DNA of 64,000 bases from Annona cherimola. Its lineage: Eukaryota; Streptophyta; Magnoliopsida; Magnoliales; Annonaceae. The stretch spans positions 17,895,764 to 17,959,763 of the forward strand of contig CM059972.1 in assembly GCA_030490835.1 (NCBI GenBank), read 5' to 3'. This document shows positions 25,051 to 36,196 of this stretch, piece after piece (the stretch's first letter is position 1; each line of letters begins with the position of its first letter). The position numbers and the translations under genes are program-made. The notes under the pieces were generated by a model. It was given only the letters and a program-made list of their open reading frames with translations, was not told the DNA's origin and searched no databases.

Positions 25051-27491
25051 GTAACAGCCATCGTCCATCCGTTTCTAAGAAACGGATGGAAACGGATGGG
25101 ATTGATGGGCCATGCACGTTCATTTCAAATTGATGGCAATTAATCCCAGCCGTTTAGCAGATGGATTAGTATAAAAGGCGCAAACGTGAGATGAGTTTCT
25201 GCCATTCGAAGAAGAAGAGAAATCACGCAGGAGACAGACGAAGGAAGAAGAAAGAATTTTTGAAGGTAAGTTGCGTCGAACCATTTTTCTCTGTTAATCT
25301 CATCCATTCTATATTATACGCAAGTTATTTCATAGATCTAAACCATTCACGACATTTCTAGCATGAGTAATTAGTCACAGAAGTATTATTGAAATGTTTA
25401 ATGTCGAAATTTTACTTATTTAAATGAGAAGTACCAAATAAAGGGTATGAAATGATATATGATGAAATAAACGCACTTCTGAGCATAATCAGAGAATTGT
25501 GACCGTACAATAACAAGATAATTATATGATTAGCTTGCCTGCAAAATTTTAGATTGATCAGACTTATACATTTTTAGATATAGCGATTTTACACATAATA
25601 TAGAGTGGTAAATATGTATTTTAAGAGAAAAACACAAAAAAATAATTACGGGAAAATATAGATGCAAAAAGAATAATCTGAATCATTATAAACATTATTT
25701 GAGATATTTTATAGTATATGTGATGAATTAATTCTGTTAAAAATTAGTTTATATGGCTATTTGAAGTGATATTTAATATTAACCCTTTATTAAACCCTTT
25801 ATATTAAATCTGATGATAGAGACGTTATTTTGAAAAATGGACCGTCCAGATTATAAAGAATAATTTTAGAAGCTTACCCCTAAATTTTCAGATCAAACAG
25901 ATATGTATATTAAGAGATATAAGACATTTTATTTGGAAAATTATGGACCGTTGAAAATAAATGAATAAGCTTCTGGACTAGTGGGCTAAGCCCATCTGAA
26001 CAGGCTCATTGAGTCGGAAGCCCATAAACCAAGCTTAAGCCCACAGAAATAAAAGCCCAAAGATTAGCCCACTTAAACAGAGCCAGCCCACTATCCAATC
26101 TACCCCAACTTACAACAAAGGATCCAGCCCACTAGCCTGGCCCACTATTCCGGCCCGTCAGCAGCAGCCCACCGGCGGCCAACTCGCCGGCGCCGGCGGC
26201 CGGCCGGCCGGTAGCGAAAAAAAAAAAAACTGAAAAAAATACTGAAAAATATGAAAAATACCAAGAAAATTAAAATCAATATTTAGAAGCTTAAATAAGT
26301 TTAAAATTATAAATTTATGAAAAAAATGAAAGTTTATGAAGGTGTGATAAATGGAAAATAAATATATATATATTATAAAAATATGAGAAAAATTAAAGGA
26401 AAATATCTAAAGAAGTATAAGTCCAAAATTATTTTTATATAAAAATAAAGTTGTTTAAAAATGAATTAATATAAGAATAAATAGAAGAAAATAGGATTTT
26501 GACCGATTAAAATTATGAGAAATTTTAAGAAAGTTGTAAATTGAATTTTAAATAATATTTGTGAAAATCAAAGTGAAATAATAAACATATTGTGATGAAA
26601 ATTAGGAAAAGAGACTTGAGGCTACTACAAAAAAATTGAAAAAAGAGGAGTTTTAAAGTCTACTCAGAGGTAAGTAAACTTTTATCAAAGCATGACTTTG
26701 AAAATATTATGTGAATATTATGATTTGCTATAAAATGTGATTATTTACTTTCTTTCAAACTTGTTTATTCAAAAATGAGCATTATTATTTCAAATTCATG
26801 TTTAGTAGTGAATTTAAGTGGTGCGTCAATTAAAATTCATGAGCATGATGCATAATTGCATATTGGGTTTGCCGCCAAGGAGTAAAGTAGTATGGTAGTA
26901 CCTGGGTAGCGACCTCAGGACTACCAAAGGAGATGATTTAGCTCACGAATGTGTAGCACAGCTGCACGCGAGCACAAGTAGATGGCAATACCCACAGTAT
27001 GAATGCATGATTTAAAAATGACATATGTGTGCATGTCTATCAAGTTTTTTTTTTACAGTTTGTTGTGCATAAAAGACAGTATAGATATTGTATTTGTTTT
27101 TTTAAAAAAAAAAATATGATTGAAAATGAATTTTTTTTAAAAAATACATTTTTACTTACTAAGCTTTCAGCTCACATAATTTTTATTTTCAGTGGAAAAA
27201 CAGGGATACAATGCTATACTAGAGCCTTTATCAACATGGGAAAAAGGCGAACCTAGCAGAGGAAAAGACAAAGAAGTTTAGAATTTTATTGAAATTTTCT
27301 TATAATGCTTGGTTATTTTGATTTTAGACACTGAAAATTGTATAATAACTCCTTAAGGAACAAACTTGAGATGTAATAGTTAAATTTTTTATGGTTTTGC
27401 ACCTTGGTATCTATTTCCATCTTGGGAGATCTTATTTTCAGCTTTGATATAGTAGACCCCATTCACAACACCCTAAGGGTGGGGCGTTACA
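25051..27491 (+). mobile_element. Solo LTR, 2.44 kb, of a gypsy-like retrotransposon
   Basis: The segment starts TGTAACAGCC and ends GGGGCGTTACA, the TG...CA ends of an LTR. It is flanked by the 5-bp direct repeat CCTAT (25046-25050 and 27492-27496). There is no internal domain, primer-binding site or second LTR, so it is a solo LTR left by recombination. A TATA box, TATAAAAG, lies at 25170-25177, followed by a purine-rich leader (AAGAAGAAGAAAGAATTTTT) and a donor-like GAAGGTAAGT at about 25262. This TATA, purine-rich leader and donor-like order fits large chromovirus LTRs, which is family inference. A GC-rich patch with CGCCGG repeats lies at 26160-26215. Confidence 0.82.
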
Positions 27492-27496
27492 CCTAT

Positions 27497-28252
27497 TGAA
27501 AAGTTCATAGAAAGAAAAACAAGAAAAATGTGTTTTCTTATGGATTTGAAAGGGCTAAAATGATCAATGCCCGTATATCAGTGGCACTTGCAAAGGCCTA
27601 TATTTTAGTGAAAGTGTTAATTGGGGTTATCTTAAAATAAGAATTCTCATATACAATCGATTACACTTTTTATTTTATTTTTTTTTTAAATTTAAATTTA
27701 AATTCAAGTCATACATCATATTTCTCTCTATTGATATTTAGATGATACGAAAAATTATATTAATTGGATTTATATATAATCCCCAACAAATATAAATGCA
27801 TGAGATTGTTTATAATTATTTTTTTAACATTATTAATTCTCAAAGTTGTTAATTCACTTGATTTTTAATGCGTAAGCTAAATTGATAATTCTAAACACAA
27901 TGGGAGGTTTGGATGTCTGAAAAAATTAAAATGGGGGTTGTACCATGCAACCGATTTCATGGGAAACCTTCTCATTTTTAAAATCCCAACTTTGATGATG
28001 AAGCTAGCTAATTGCCATTGACAAGTATGCATGCAGGCATGCAACTACTAATCAGCTGGTAGTCGCTTGTGTAACACAAGACTGGGAAAGTTAGGAAAGT
28101 ATTGATGAGATGGTTAGGAATTTACAACTAATCCTTGATTCTTGACAAAATAGGAGTCCTTGTTGTGAAGAATCTCAGTCTGGTGTGAGAAAAGACAAGT
28201 GATTCTTCGAAGAAGTAATAAAAAAACTAAAAGAACACTAATTAAACAATTA
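27497..28252. other. Intergenic, nothing recognised
   Basis: AT-rich sequence between the solo LTR and the first small secreted-peptide candidate. No repeat or gene supported. Confidence 0.4.
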
Positions 28253-28432
28253 ATGGTTGTGATTACCATGTGCCTCATGGCAGCCGTAAACCATAATCAT
28301 AGTAAGAAAAGATCCAACATTGATATTTTTTTCCCCTTTTCTTCTGCTTTGTTTAATCGTTTTTCATTTTTTGATCTCTTTCCTCGAGTATATATGTGTG
28401 CAGACTGTAGGGTCGATGGAAAATCGTGTTGA
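28253..28432 (+). pseudogene. Candidate tiny two-exon secreted peptide or defensin-like remnant
   Basis: Exon 1 (28253-28301) encodes MVVITMCLMAAVNHNH plus one base and ends at a good donor, A|GTAAGA. The intron (28302-28403) is T-rich and ends TGTGTGCAG. Exon 2 (28404-28432) continues in phase as NCRVDGKSC-stop. The result is 25 residues: a short hydrophobic start and a Cys-x6-Cys tail. The phase-1 intron after the hydrophobic part matches the defensin-like gene 3 kb downstream. With two tail cysteines it is far too short for a defensin fold, so I favour a truncated remnant; a genuine short peptide is possible. Confidence 0.3.
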
Positions 28433-28873
28433 GCAGTCTCATCCCTCAAATACAATCTTCTCGAAACTGACTAGAATGTCTTTAAAAAAAATTTATTCCC
28501 CCAGCCAGATATTTCTTATGATAGTGGAATTTTCCTACCAAAATTAGTCATGACTGAACAAATCTAATGTGACCACCATGTCACTGCATCTGAATAACAT
28601 TAATGGCAACCATTTTGCCAGCAACTACCTTTCCTTGATTTAGGTAACAAGTTTAAACAATTTTATTGTTCGTATAGCGACGATGGAACAGCAACGAAAA
28701 TATCTGTAAATATTGTTGCCGAAAGTTGTTCTAGTGTGTTTAATTATTTGCATTTACTTGTGTAAGATACGTAAAATCATTTTAGTTATAGCCTCAGGTG
28801 AGAAAAACACTTGAAAATGTATCCATCATTTCTAAAATATAAAAATTATTTAAATCAATATTCAACCCAAATG

Positions 28874-29116
28874 GCCACTAGGAGTGTCCTCCGGCGGTAA
28901 TTCGTGTTTGTCTATTGATGGCTGGTCATGAGTTTGATTCTTTCCTATCTCATTTAAGTGTATAGAAGTTTTTATATTTCCTCTCTCTGGTAGAAATATT
29001 TACAATTTTACTCCTATGTAGGGTGTTGTTGAAAATTTTCCTCTATTATATGAGAGTTATGAATATACTTGAATATAATATGAATTGTCATGATGTATAT
29101 AAATATCCATAAAAAA
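28874..29116 (+). mobile_element. SINE with 17-bp target-site duplication
   Basis: A 243-bp segment is flanked by AATATTCAACCCAAATG (28857-28873) and AATATTCGACCCAAATG (29117-29133), one mismatch in 17. It starts GCCACTAGGAGTG, has a box-B-like GAGTTTGATTC at about 28931, and ends in an A-rich tail (CCATAAAAAAA). Similar segments occur at 44385-44617 and about 47582-47836. The tRNA-like promoter and A tail support a SINE. Confidence 0.78.
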
Positions 29117-29558
29117 AATATTCGACCCAAATGCTAAAAATGTAAATATTCAACCCATCAACTACTGCACATTCGTTCCCATTTTAATCCCACTTTTACT
29201 TTTATATCTTTCTAGACGAATGTGTAGTTGATTGCATACTTGTACAAGTATATGGTAAGGATACTCTAAACAAGGATATGAAAATTGAAATATACAGTGC
29301 ATATATTCGGATAAGATTTGTATTAAGATGATCATTAATAAAGGTTCGTCCACATGAATAAAATAATTAATTGATCTATCGAAATTCCTATCATTAACCA
29401 TTCACTATAAAGAAGATTTTCATCTACAAAAGTCAAAATTAAGTTAAAACTACTTGCTATAATTGCACTTTCATTACAATTGCTTTGTCGAGTACAAATT
29501 ATTGACATAGTTGCAAGTACCCAGTGGCATACATACTTCATAAACTAATTTTAATTTA

Positions 29559-29828
29559 GGGTGTGTTTGGCAACTAATAAAAAATATCAAGTTAAAACTT
29601 TTTAATCTAAAATTTTTCACTCTCCACAACTATCATATTTTTTAATCATTTTTTTTACATTTTCCTATACAACTACCCTACTTTTCAATCATTTCTACAC
29701 AACTAACCTATCTATTTTAACTTTATCCTCTTTACTACTCATCATTACTCCTATCATATCACATCATTTGACAACTTTTACTCTCCAAAACTTTTTATCA
29801 AAAATTTTATTCATTACCGAACACACCC
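29559..29828. mobile_element. Tourist-type MITE with TTA target duplication
   Basis: Ends GGGTGTGTTTGGCAAC and inverted GGGTGTGTTCGGTAAT. The element is flanked by TTA on both sides (29556-29558 and 29829-29831), the TSD of PIF/Harbinger elements. Interior is T/A-rich with TTTTTCACTCTCCACAACTA, shared with the other members of this family in the window. 270 bp, non-coding. Confidence 0.88.
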
Positions 29829-29831
29829 TTA

Positions 29832-31065
29832 GTTGCAAAAGTTTGGCCATACCTCTACTGCTCTCGTACTACCAATTAATTAAAAAGATTGATGAAGTCG
29901 CATCAGAAATAAAGCATTTTTTGACAAGATGTCAGTCCCATCATCGCACATGATAATAAGAATTCAATTACATGTCCTAGGTAACCCTCCCGTATATATA
30001 TAATGTTTATGAGCTGAAGTGCATCCAATGTGCGTTAGGGGGAAAGTGAAATTAAAGCCACCACCCCACCCACCTTTTCTATGGGCCACGTGAGTTGGAT
30101 GGCTGTAAAATGCCCGTGGAATGAAAAGGTGCAAGATTGTAAAGTGCCATCTAATATGCCATGATCTGCTGCCTGCCTGTCTGCCTGCTCAGTGGCTTTG
30201 ATTTATGCAAGTATTTTGGTTTATGAGTTGAATTCAAACTGCATAATATAATGCGGCGGTCTTCGACAACCCGTGGTGGCTTGTGATTAAACAATTCAAG
30301 GTTCTCATTTGGCATGGTCTCAGAGGTGGCCAAAAAGAAAGGAATGTATTCTCCAACAAAGTGGGTGGCGAGGATGTTGTAAAGAACACAAGGTGGGCCA
30401 TTCTGATGCTTTGTTTTGGTAAAGCACTTGGTTATTTCTGCCTTTTCTGTCCTTAATTAGATATCAGGCGAGTTACAAATCGTCTTGTAGCTAGGTTCAA
30501 CTAGCCTTTTGGTCCACCTAGCTCACTGCGTAGCATGATTAGGATCAAGTTACATCCATTGAGGATATCGAAAAAGGATTCCCTAGCCAAAAATAAATAA
30601 ATAAATAAATCTGAACTCGATTCATCCAAGAGACACTTGAATTTTACATCTTTTTATTATCTCCAGTGAGGTCAAAAAGCCTGAGTTTTGGTTCGAGGTA
30701 TAGCAATCCTTTTTATCTATATTCGACATGCAGAACTGAACTCAAGCTATATATCATTTAAGAACTAAAAATGTTCTTAACCGATCATGTCACCATGATT
30801 ACACACTTGGGGCGCCATTTTAAATTTTAGTTAAGTTGTCTGCTCACGGGAGACAAAAATGAGCCAATAAATGTCAAGTTGCCGGATTGAACGGTTAAGA
30901 TAACGCGGAGAATATGTTATGCCGATGGTATTGTATTTGATGCATATATGCAGAAGGTTAGAGGCAATGGTTTTCGGAGTTGGCATCACTAATTACCGGT
31001 GGGCTGTGGTTAAAGAACTAGTCCGTACTTTGTACTGCTCGTGAACTGCTTGGAAAGGAAACCTT
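29832..31065. other. Intergenic and promoter region upstream of the defensin-like gene
   Basis: Contains a minus-strand frame open from about 30470 to 30151 (over 100 codons, including EYIPFFLATSE and NHKPPRVVEDRR) that I cannot assign to any family. A (AAAT)n run lies at about 30590-30610. The final few hundred bases should hold the promoter of the gene at 31176. Confidence 0.35.
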
Positions 31066-31073
31066 TATAAATA
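31066..31073 (+). promoter_or_regulatory. TATA box of the defensin-like gene
   Basis: TATAAATA lies 103 bp upstream of the ATG at 31176, in a fitting position for a transcript starting near 31100. Confidence 0.65.
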
Positions 31074-31175
31074 CATATGCCACGAGCCATAACCACAAGA
31101 GAGCAGTGAGCTAGAAAGAGAAAGGGAGATAGCATAGCATACGTCTTATCATCTCAAATCACACAATCTTGAAAG

Positions 31176-31653
31176 ATGAGGACTGCCCGCTCTATCTACT
31201 ACTTCATCATCTTCCTTGTCCTCATATCAGGTGTCATTTTTCAACTCTTCTTTCTTCTTCAGGTCATCAAGTTGACCGATCATGGGTGCATGGCCTTGGA
31301 ATTTATATCCAAATTAATTAAAGCACTTGTAGTTAATACGATCAACTTTTTAATTAATTTCTTCTTTTCTGGGTTCATTGGGTAATACTAATTAATTTCC
31401 CTTAATTAATCCCTCTAAGCATAATTAATGTTTCACGTTTCATCACACAGAGGAATTGAAGCTGTCAGGTGGTGATGGGGCAAATGGAGTCAGGCCACCG
31501 GAGAACACTTGTCACAAGGTGATTGGCTCGGGCAAGTGTGACAGGATGAGGTGCACGCAGGAATGCTCCAAAGATGCAGGTGGTACTGTTGCAGATTGCA
31601 AAGAGAATGGGTGTGTGTGCACGTACTACTGCAAACAGCCGCCAACCAATTAA
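31176..31653 (+). CDS. Defensin-like secreted cysteine-rich peptide (two exons)
   Basis: Exon 1 (31176-31230) encodes MRTARSIYYFIIFLVLIS and ends TCAG|GTGTC. Exon 2 (31451-31653) starts after CACACAG. The phase-1 junction completes a Glu codon, giving 85 residues. The first 18 or so residues form a signal peptide, so the product should enter the secretory pathway. The mature part has eight cysteines in the order C-x8-C-x4-C-x3-C-x10-C-x4-C-x-C-x3-C (ENTCHKV to YYCKQ), the C-x3-C and C-x-C pairing of plant defensin-like proteins. An intron right after the signal peptide is usual in this family. The role could be defence or signalling; the sequence cannot say which. An AATAAA-type signal lies at about 31698. 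Confidence 0.88.
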
Positions 31654-32224
31654 CCATGCTTTGTTGCATTTACAAGTATATATCTATCCATATCAATGAA
31701 TAAAAAGCCATGGCTAGAGTAGCATTGTGCTTCCTCTACTTGCTTGCATGTGATGATCATCTGGCAGCACAAGGACAACCGTTAGGTATGTCACACTCAA
31801 GCAAGATTCAGTTGATACTCAGGCGGGTATTATTTGAGTCATCCTCAGTTCATCTCCAGGTCGCCCACAGGGTTTTGAAATTTAGCTTATCTATAACCTA
31901 CTTTTGGATTGCACCGTTTCAATTCAAGCAGCCGAGTGCTGTTTGTTGGTTACTAAGAAGGGAAACAACTCCCTCGCAAGGCTCTACTCTAGTAGCCAAA
32001 CGACAAGAATAACACAGAGCTGGTGCCGATTGCGATTTAATTAAAGCCGCTTACAGTCAAGAGCTCAGAAGTGTGGAAATAAAAACAATTAGCGTGTGAT
32101 TATGAAACTCTCCATATTTTTATGCTTAGTTTGCACATTTAATTGCTTATCACAAGGGATTGCCTTTTGAATATGATCGCAAAATTTTGAAGGCTATCTA
32201 GCGTCTTGCTTTACATACATGTAA

Positions 32225-32660
32225 CCATTTCTATTTTTAATATTTTGATGGTTTATTAAAAATCTATTCTATTTATTGTACTCAAAATTATTTTTTAGTT
32301 AGAAAATCACGGTTTCATGAAAATCGAATATGTGTATTTAGACTACATTTATTGAGAAGTATATATTCATGTATATAAATTATCAAAAATTATTTAAATT
32401 CATTTATATACATATTAGAATGTACTTGGACTTTATAGAATCATTTATTCATTTAGTAATGAAAATATTTTTGGTGGTTAGATGTTGAAAATACAACTTT
32501 AAAATTAATATGTAGCACTAGATTTATTATGTTTACACATTTGTAGATAAAGCCTTAAATAATATTAAATAAATAAAAGAGTTTTTATAATAATCTAAAA
32601 AATGCTAAATATAAGAGGCCAAAAAGAGTTTTCATTAAGCATTAAAACGTAAAAAAGGAA
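32225..32660. repeat. Dispersed AT-rich repeat copy
   Basis: Contains the family order: TCTATT-TATT-GTA, ATATGTGTATTTAGACTACATTT, TTTATAGAATCATTTATTC and TTAGATGTTGAAAATACAAC. The same order occurs at about 12000-12430, 12590-13130, 15410-15910, 18240-18600, 35255-35610, and inverted at 33700-34190 and 40290-40790. Confidence 0.55.
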
Positions 32661-33699
32661 AAAAATACATAAAAGAAAGAATCTATTGCTAATTAATTAA
32701 AAACAATCTGGATCGACCAAGAGTCACGTGGCTTGTGAAGTACAGTATTATTTCTTAGTCCGAACAATTGTACTGCTCTCGTTAATCGATGTAGGGGACA
32801 ACATCTCGACCGCTTATTCTAGAAATATTTTTTCAGACATGACTGGCAGCTCTTCTCTTTTTCAATTAATAATTCATATGGATTCTCGCATTCACTTTCC
32901 AATCATTTTCGTTTAACTTAAATTTCGGTTGCTCCTCGATCTTATTAATATAAGTATACTTTAATCTCTGCACCTCGACATTACTCTTTCAGGACCTTCC
33001 GTGTAAATTGCCGAGCTCAAGCTCATGAGGCCCAGGTTCGAGTTCAAGATCTAGTACCGTTTTATGCTCGTATAACCCAATTTCATTCATTTCACGCCCT
33101 GAAAATACGTTTCATCGGATTGTACTCCAAGCACTAGAATTAGAACTAATCCAATCAAAAAATTAATTCAGTTGCTGCATGCCTGAACACGACCACTAAT
33201 TACATATCAAGAAGTCATGCACATAATTAAATGAGTAATTCTAGGTAATCTACCGTACACCCACATAGACTTTACTAGCTAGAAGAAGAGAAAAAGTAAA
33301 AGAAATATAATATGATAGAGATAATAACTAGAAATAAAGAAAATAAATAAAATAGTGGTACCTAAAGATGTTAGAAATGATAAAAAAGTAAGTTAATTTT
33401 TTTATTGGCAGAAGTAAAATAATTAAGTAGTTAAAATATCACGTTATACAGGAAAATGCTCACAACGTAGGAAAAAGCTGCCAAAACTTCTTCTGTTCAC
33501 ACCCAAAGAGAAGCATTGCTATGCGACTTCATTCTTGCAGTCAAATGTAAATATATTTGTATATAGCAGATAATTAGAACCCTGTCCTATGATCTTTTTA
33601 GGCTAGCTAATACCCAATTCAAAATGGGAAAGGAAATCATTTTGGGGAATATTTTTTGTGCAGGAATGCTTTTATGAAAATTTTTGTGCAAGAACATTA

Positions 33700-34190
33700 T
33701 TAATTAATATATTTATGATTGATGAAAAATTCATTATACCTATTATATTTAACATCATTGATGTTATGATGAAAATTTTTTTATTTGTCTAATATCAATA
33801 TATATGACCTTTATCTACAAATATATGAAATAATTTATGTTAAATATCAATTTTGAAGTAATGGTTTAAACATCTAAATTATCTAAAATATTATTATGTA
33901 GACAGATAATTTTATAAAATATTATTATATTCTAATACATATGTAAATTAATCTAAGCATTTTTCCTAATTTACACATGAATATAACTCTTTTGAAGCAA
34001 ATGTAACCTATACACATATTTTATTTAGATAAAACTTAATATCTTAATGAAATAAATAAGTTTAAATATAATTAATAGATAAATTTGGTATCAATAATTA
34101 ATGTATCGAAAATAGAGAGGGTTATAAGAAACTACTTCTGCGTAAACCGATTACATAAAAGCGGTTCTCTTTTTTATGAAAAACTACTTT
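33700..34190. repeat. Dispersed AT-rich repeat copy (inverted relative to 32.2 kb)
   Basis: Shares ATATTTAACATCATT, TAAAATATTATTATGTAGACAGATAATTTTATAAA in pieces, and an end block GTAAACCGATTACATAAAAG resembling the ACTTCTATGAAAC ends of other copies. Confidence 0.45.
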
Positions 34191-34392
34191 CCGACTTTAT
34201 ATTTCAGTGAAATATGTAATTAAGACTTGCTTGCCTAACCCATGAAAAAAAAAAAAAAAATTGCTTGCCTAGGTGTATTAGAAGTAAGAGATCCAATTAG
34301 GTCTCGCAGTTTCTTCATTTTACGAGTCAATGTCTTTAGGCAATTTTCAAGCGATTCTTTGAAAATCCTAAAGTTTAAGATTACACGAAGCA

Positions 34393-34428
<36 letters not shown>
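34393..34428. repeat. (ATT)n microsatellite
   Basis: About twelve ATT units in a row. Confidence 0.9.
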
Positions 34429-35254
34429 TGAATATATACGAAGCTCTTTGGATTGGGGAAGAGAATGTGAGTTCACCACAAGAAGGAAAGCAAACAGAGA
34501 GTTCAACATCTATTAATGCTCCTAGAATCGTTAACCATAAATCTGAATGCTATATCCGTGGAGACTGGAGACCAGTCATTGATGCATGGCAGCAATGCAG
34601 CTTGTGCATATATAATTTCTGTTCAGCACTGGAAACTCAATTAATCGTGTCCTCCCTCCTAAATTTGTAGTTCAACCATCCGAATCATATGCAGCTAATT
34701 ATCAGCCAAAGGCCCGCAGCCATTGCATCATATACATGTTCTTCGAACCGAGAGACCACATCCATAAAATCCAGAGGCCTTTTTCCAAATCATTCAAGGC
34801 AACGAGAGAGTTGAATACGGAACTAGATGAAAAGATATCGTCATTTATTTAAAAAACGAAAAATAATATTAGAAATTGTAAGAGAAATGGAAATAATAAG
34901 GTTATCATGTACAGGTAAATTTTAAAAAAAAAAAATTCACGAGAAATAGAAAAAATGATACTGAAAAGGACCTATTTCCTCTGTCTATAAACTTACCATA
35001 TGACGTTAAGGAAATAAGCACCATTTCGAATTTTCGATCGGAGCTTATCGATGTGCTGCTTACTGCAACTTTTGCCCCTAGATTTTGAGGACAACAAATA
35101 ATTAAGCCGGGCAAACATCCCAAAAAACGGAAGGTTTACGCAAACAAACGCTTCCATTTCATTTCATTTCATCCAATTATAAGATGGGCAGCCGAGCCTT
35201 TTAACGTCTTCAAATTTTAAAGTTTTGATCTTTGGTGTCAGGCATGTTTACAGG

Positions 35255-35610
35255 TTATGTTTATTAAAAAATATATTCATGTGTAAATTATAAAAAATAT
35301 TTAGATCCATTTACACATATATAAAAATATAATAATAATTTATAAAATTACGTACTCGCATATAAATGATATTTCAGACAATTTAGATATTGAAAATATT
35401 ACTTTAAAATCGATATTTTAGTATTAAATTATTTTATTACATTCATTTTACACATTTTATAGATAGAACTTATATTCAATGATACTAAACAAATGAAAAG
35501 GTTACCATAACAATATAAATGATGTTGAATATAATGAACAGAGTGAATTTTTTATAAACTATCAAAATTTTAGATATGTAGAAAGTTATATAGAAAAGGA
35601 TTTCAGATAA
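35255..35610. repeat. Dispersed AT-rich repeat copy
   Basis: Begins near AAAATATATTCATGTGTAAATT and shares TTTAGATCCATTTACAC, TTTAGATATTGAAAATAT and TAAATGATGTTGAATATAAT with the family. Confidence 0.5.
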
Positions 35611-36196
35611 GCCGGACTATTATAAGATAATCCTAAACACTAAAAATGACCCCAACAAATTTTATTTTTGACAACTGATACCATCGCCAAAAAAAAAATT
35701 AAAAAATTTGTTGCAGTCATCATTTCAAGCCGGCTCAAAAACATATAAAAAAATATTTTTTTTAATTTCAAAATTTAAATTACTAAGACGCTCCTAACTT
35801 TTGAAACTAAAATGCCCTTAACTGTAAAATAAAAAAAACTTCGTTTATGGATTATATACGCTTAGAATAATAGTTTTATAAAAACTTTAACGAATATGTT
35901 TTGGGGCCTGGCAATGCCTAAGAAGCTCACAACCTTATAAATATTCCAATAATATTATTATAGCGAGAATCCAAAGAAACAAATAGTGACTATTCAAAGA
36001 ACTTTTTTATTTATTTATTGCCCCATACTTGAAACCATCATTACATGGTTATTTCATGCTTTAATTTATTCATAACACGATATATCATAACATGATATAT
36101 GCATGCATGCCAGCAAATGCCGTTGTCTTTTATTTGTTTTATTCGTCTTGGCAGGATCATGACTGCTCCCTGCGCATGCAAACGCCGGAATGTAGA

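Larger units (their letters stand above)
31654..36196. other. Long AT-rich intergenic region with dispersed repeats
   Basis: After the 3' UTR of the defensin-like gene there is no supported gene for 4.5 kb. An open frame at 31710-32012 (MARVALCFLYLLACDD) has no cysteine pattern and I do not support it. Three copies of the dispersed AT-rich repeat lie at about 32225-32660, 33700-34190 and 35255-35610. A run of TTA/ATT units lies at 34393-34428. Confidence 0.45.

Noticed and set aside
31710..32012. 100-codon frame after the defensin-like gene (MARVALCFLYLLA)
   Set aside because: Hydrophobic start but no cysteine pattern, splice support or family match; likely 3' flank.
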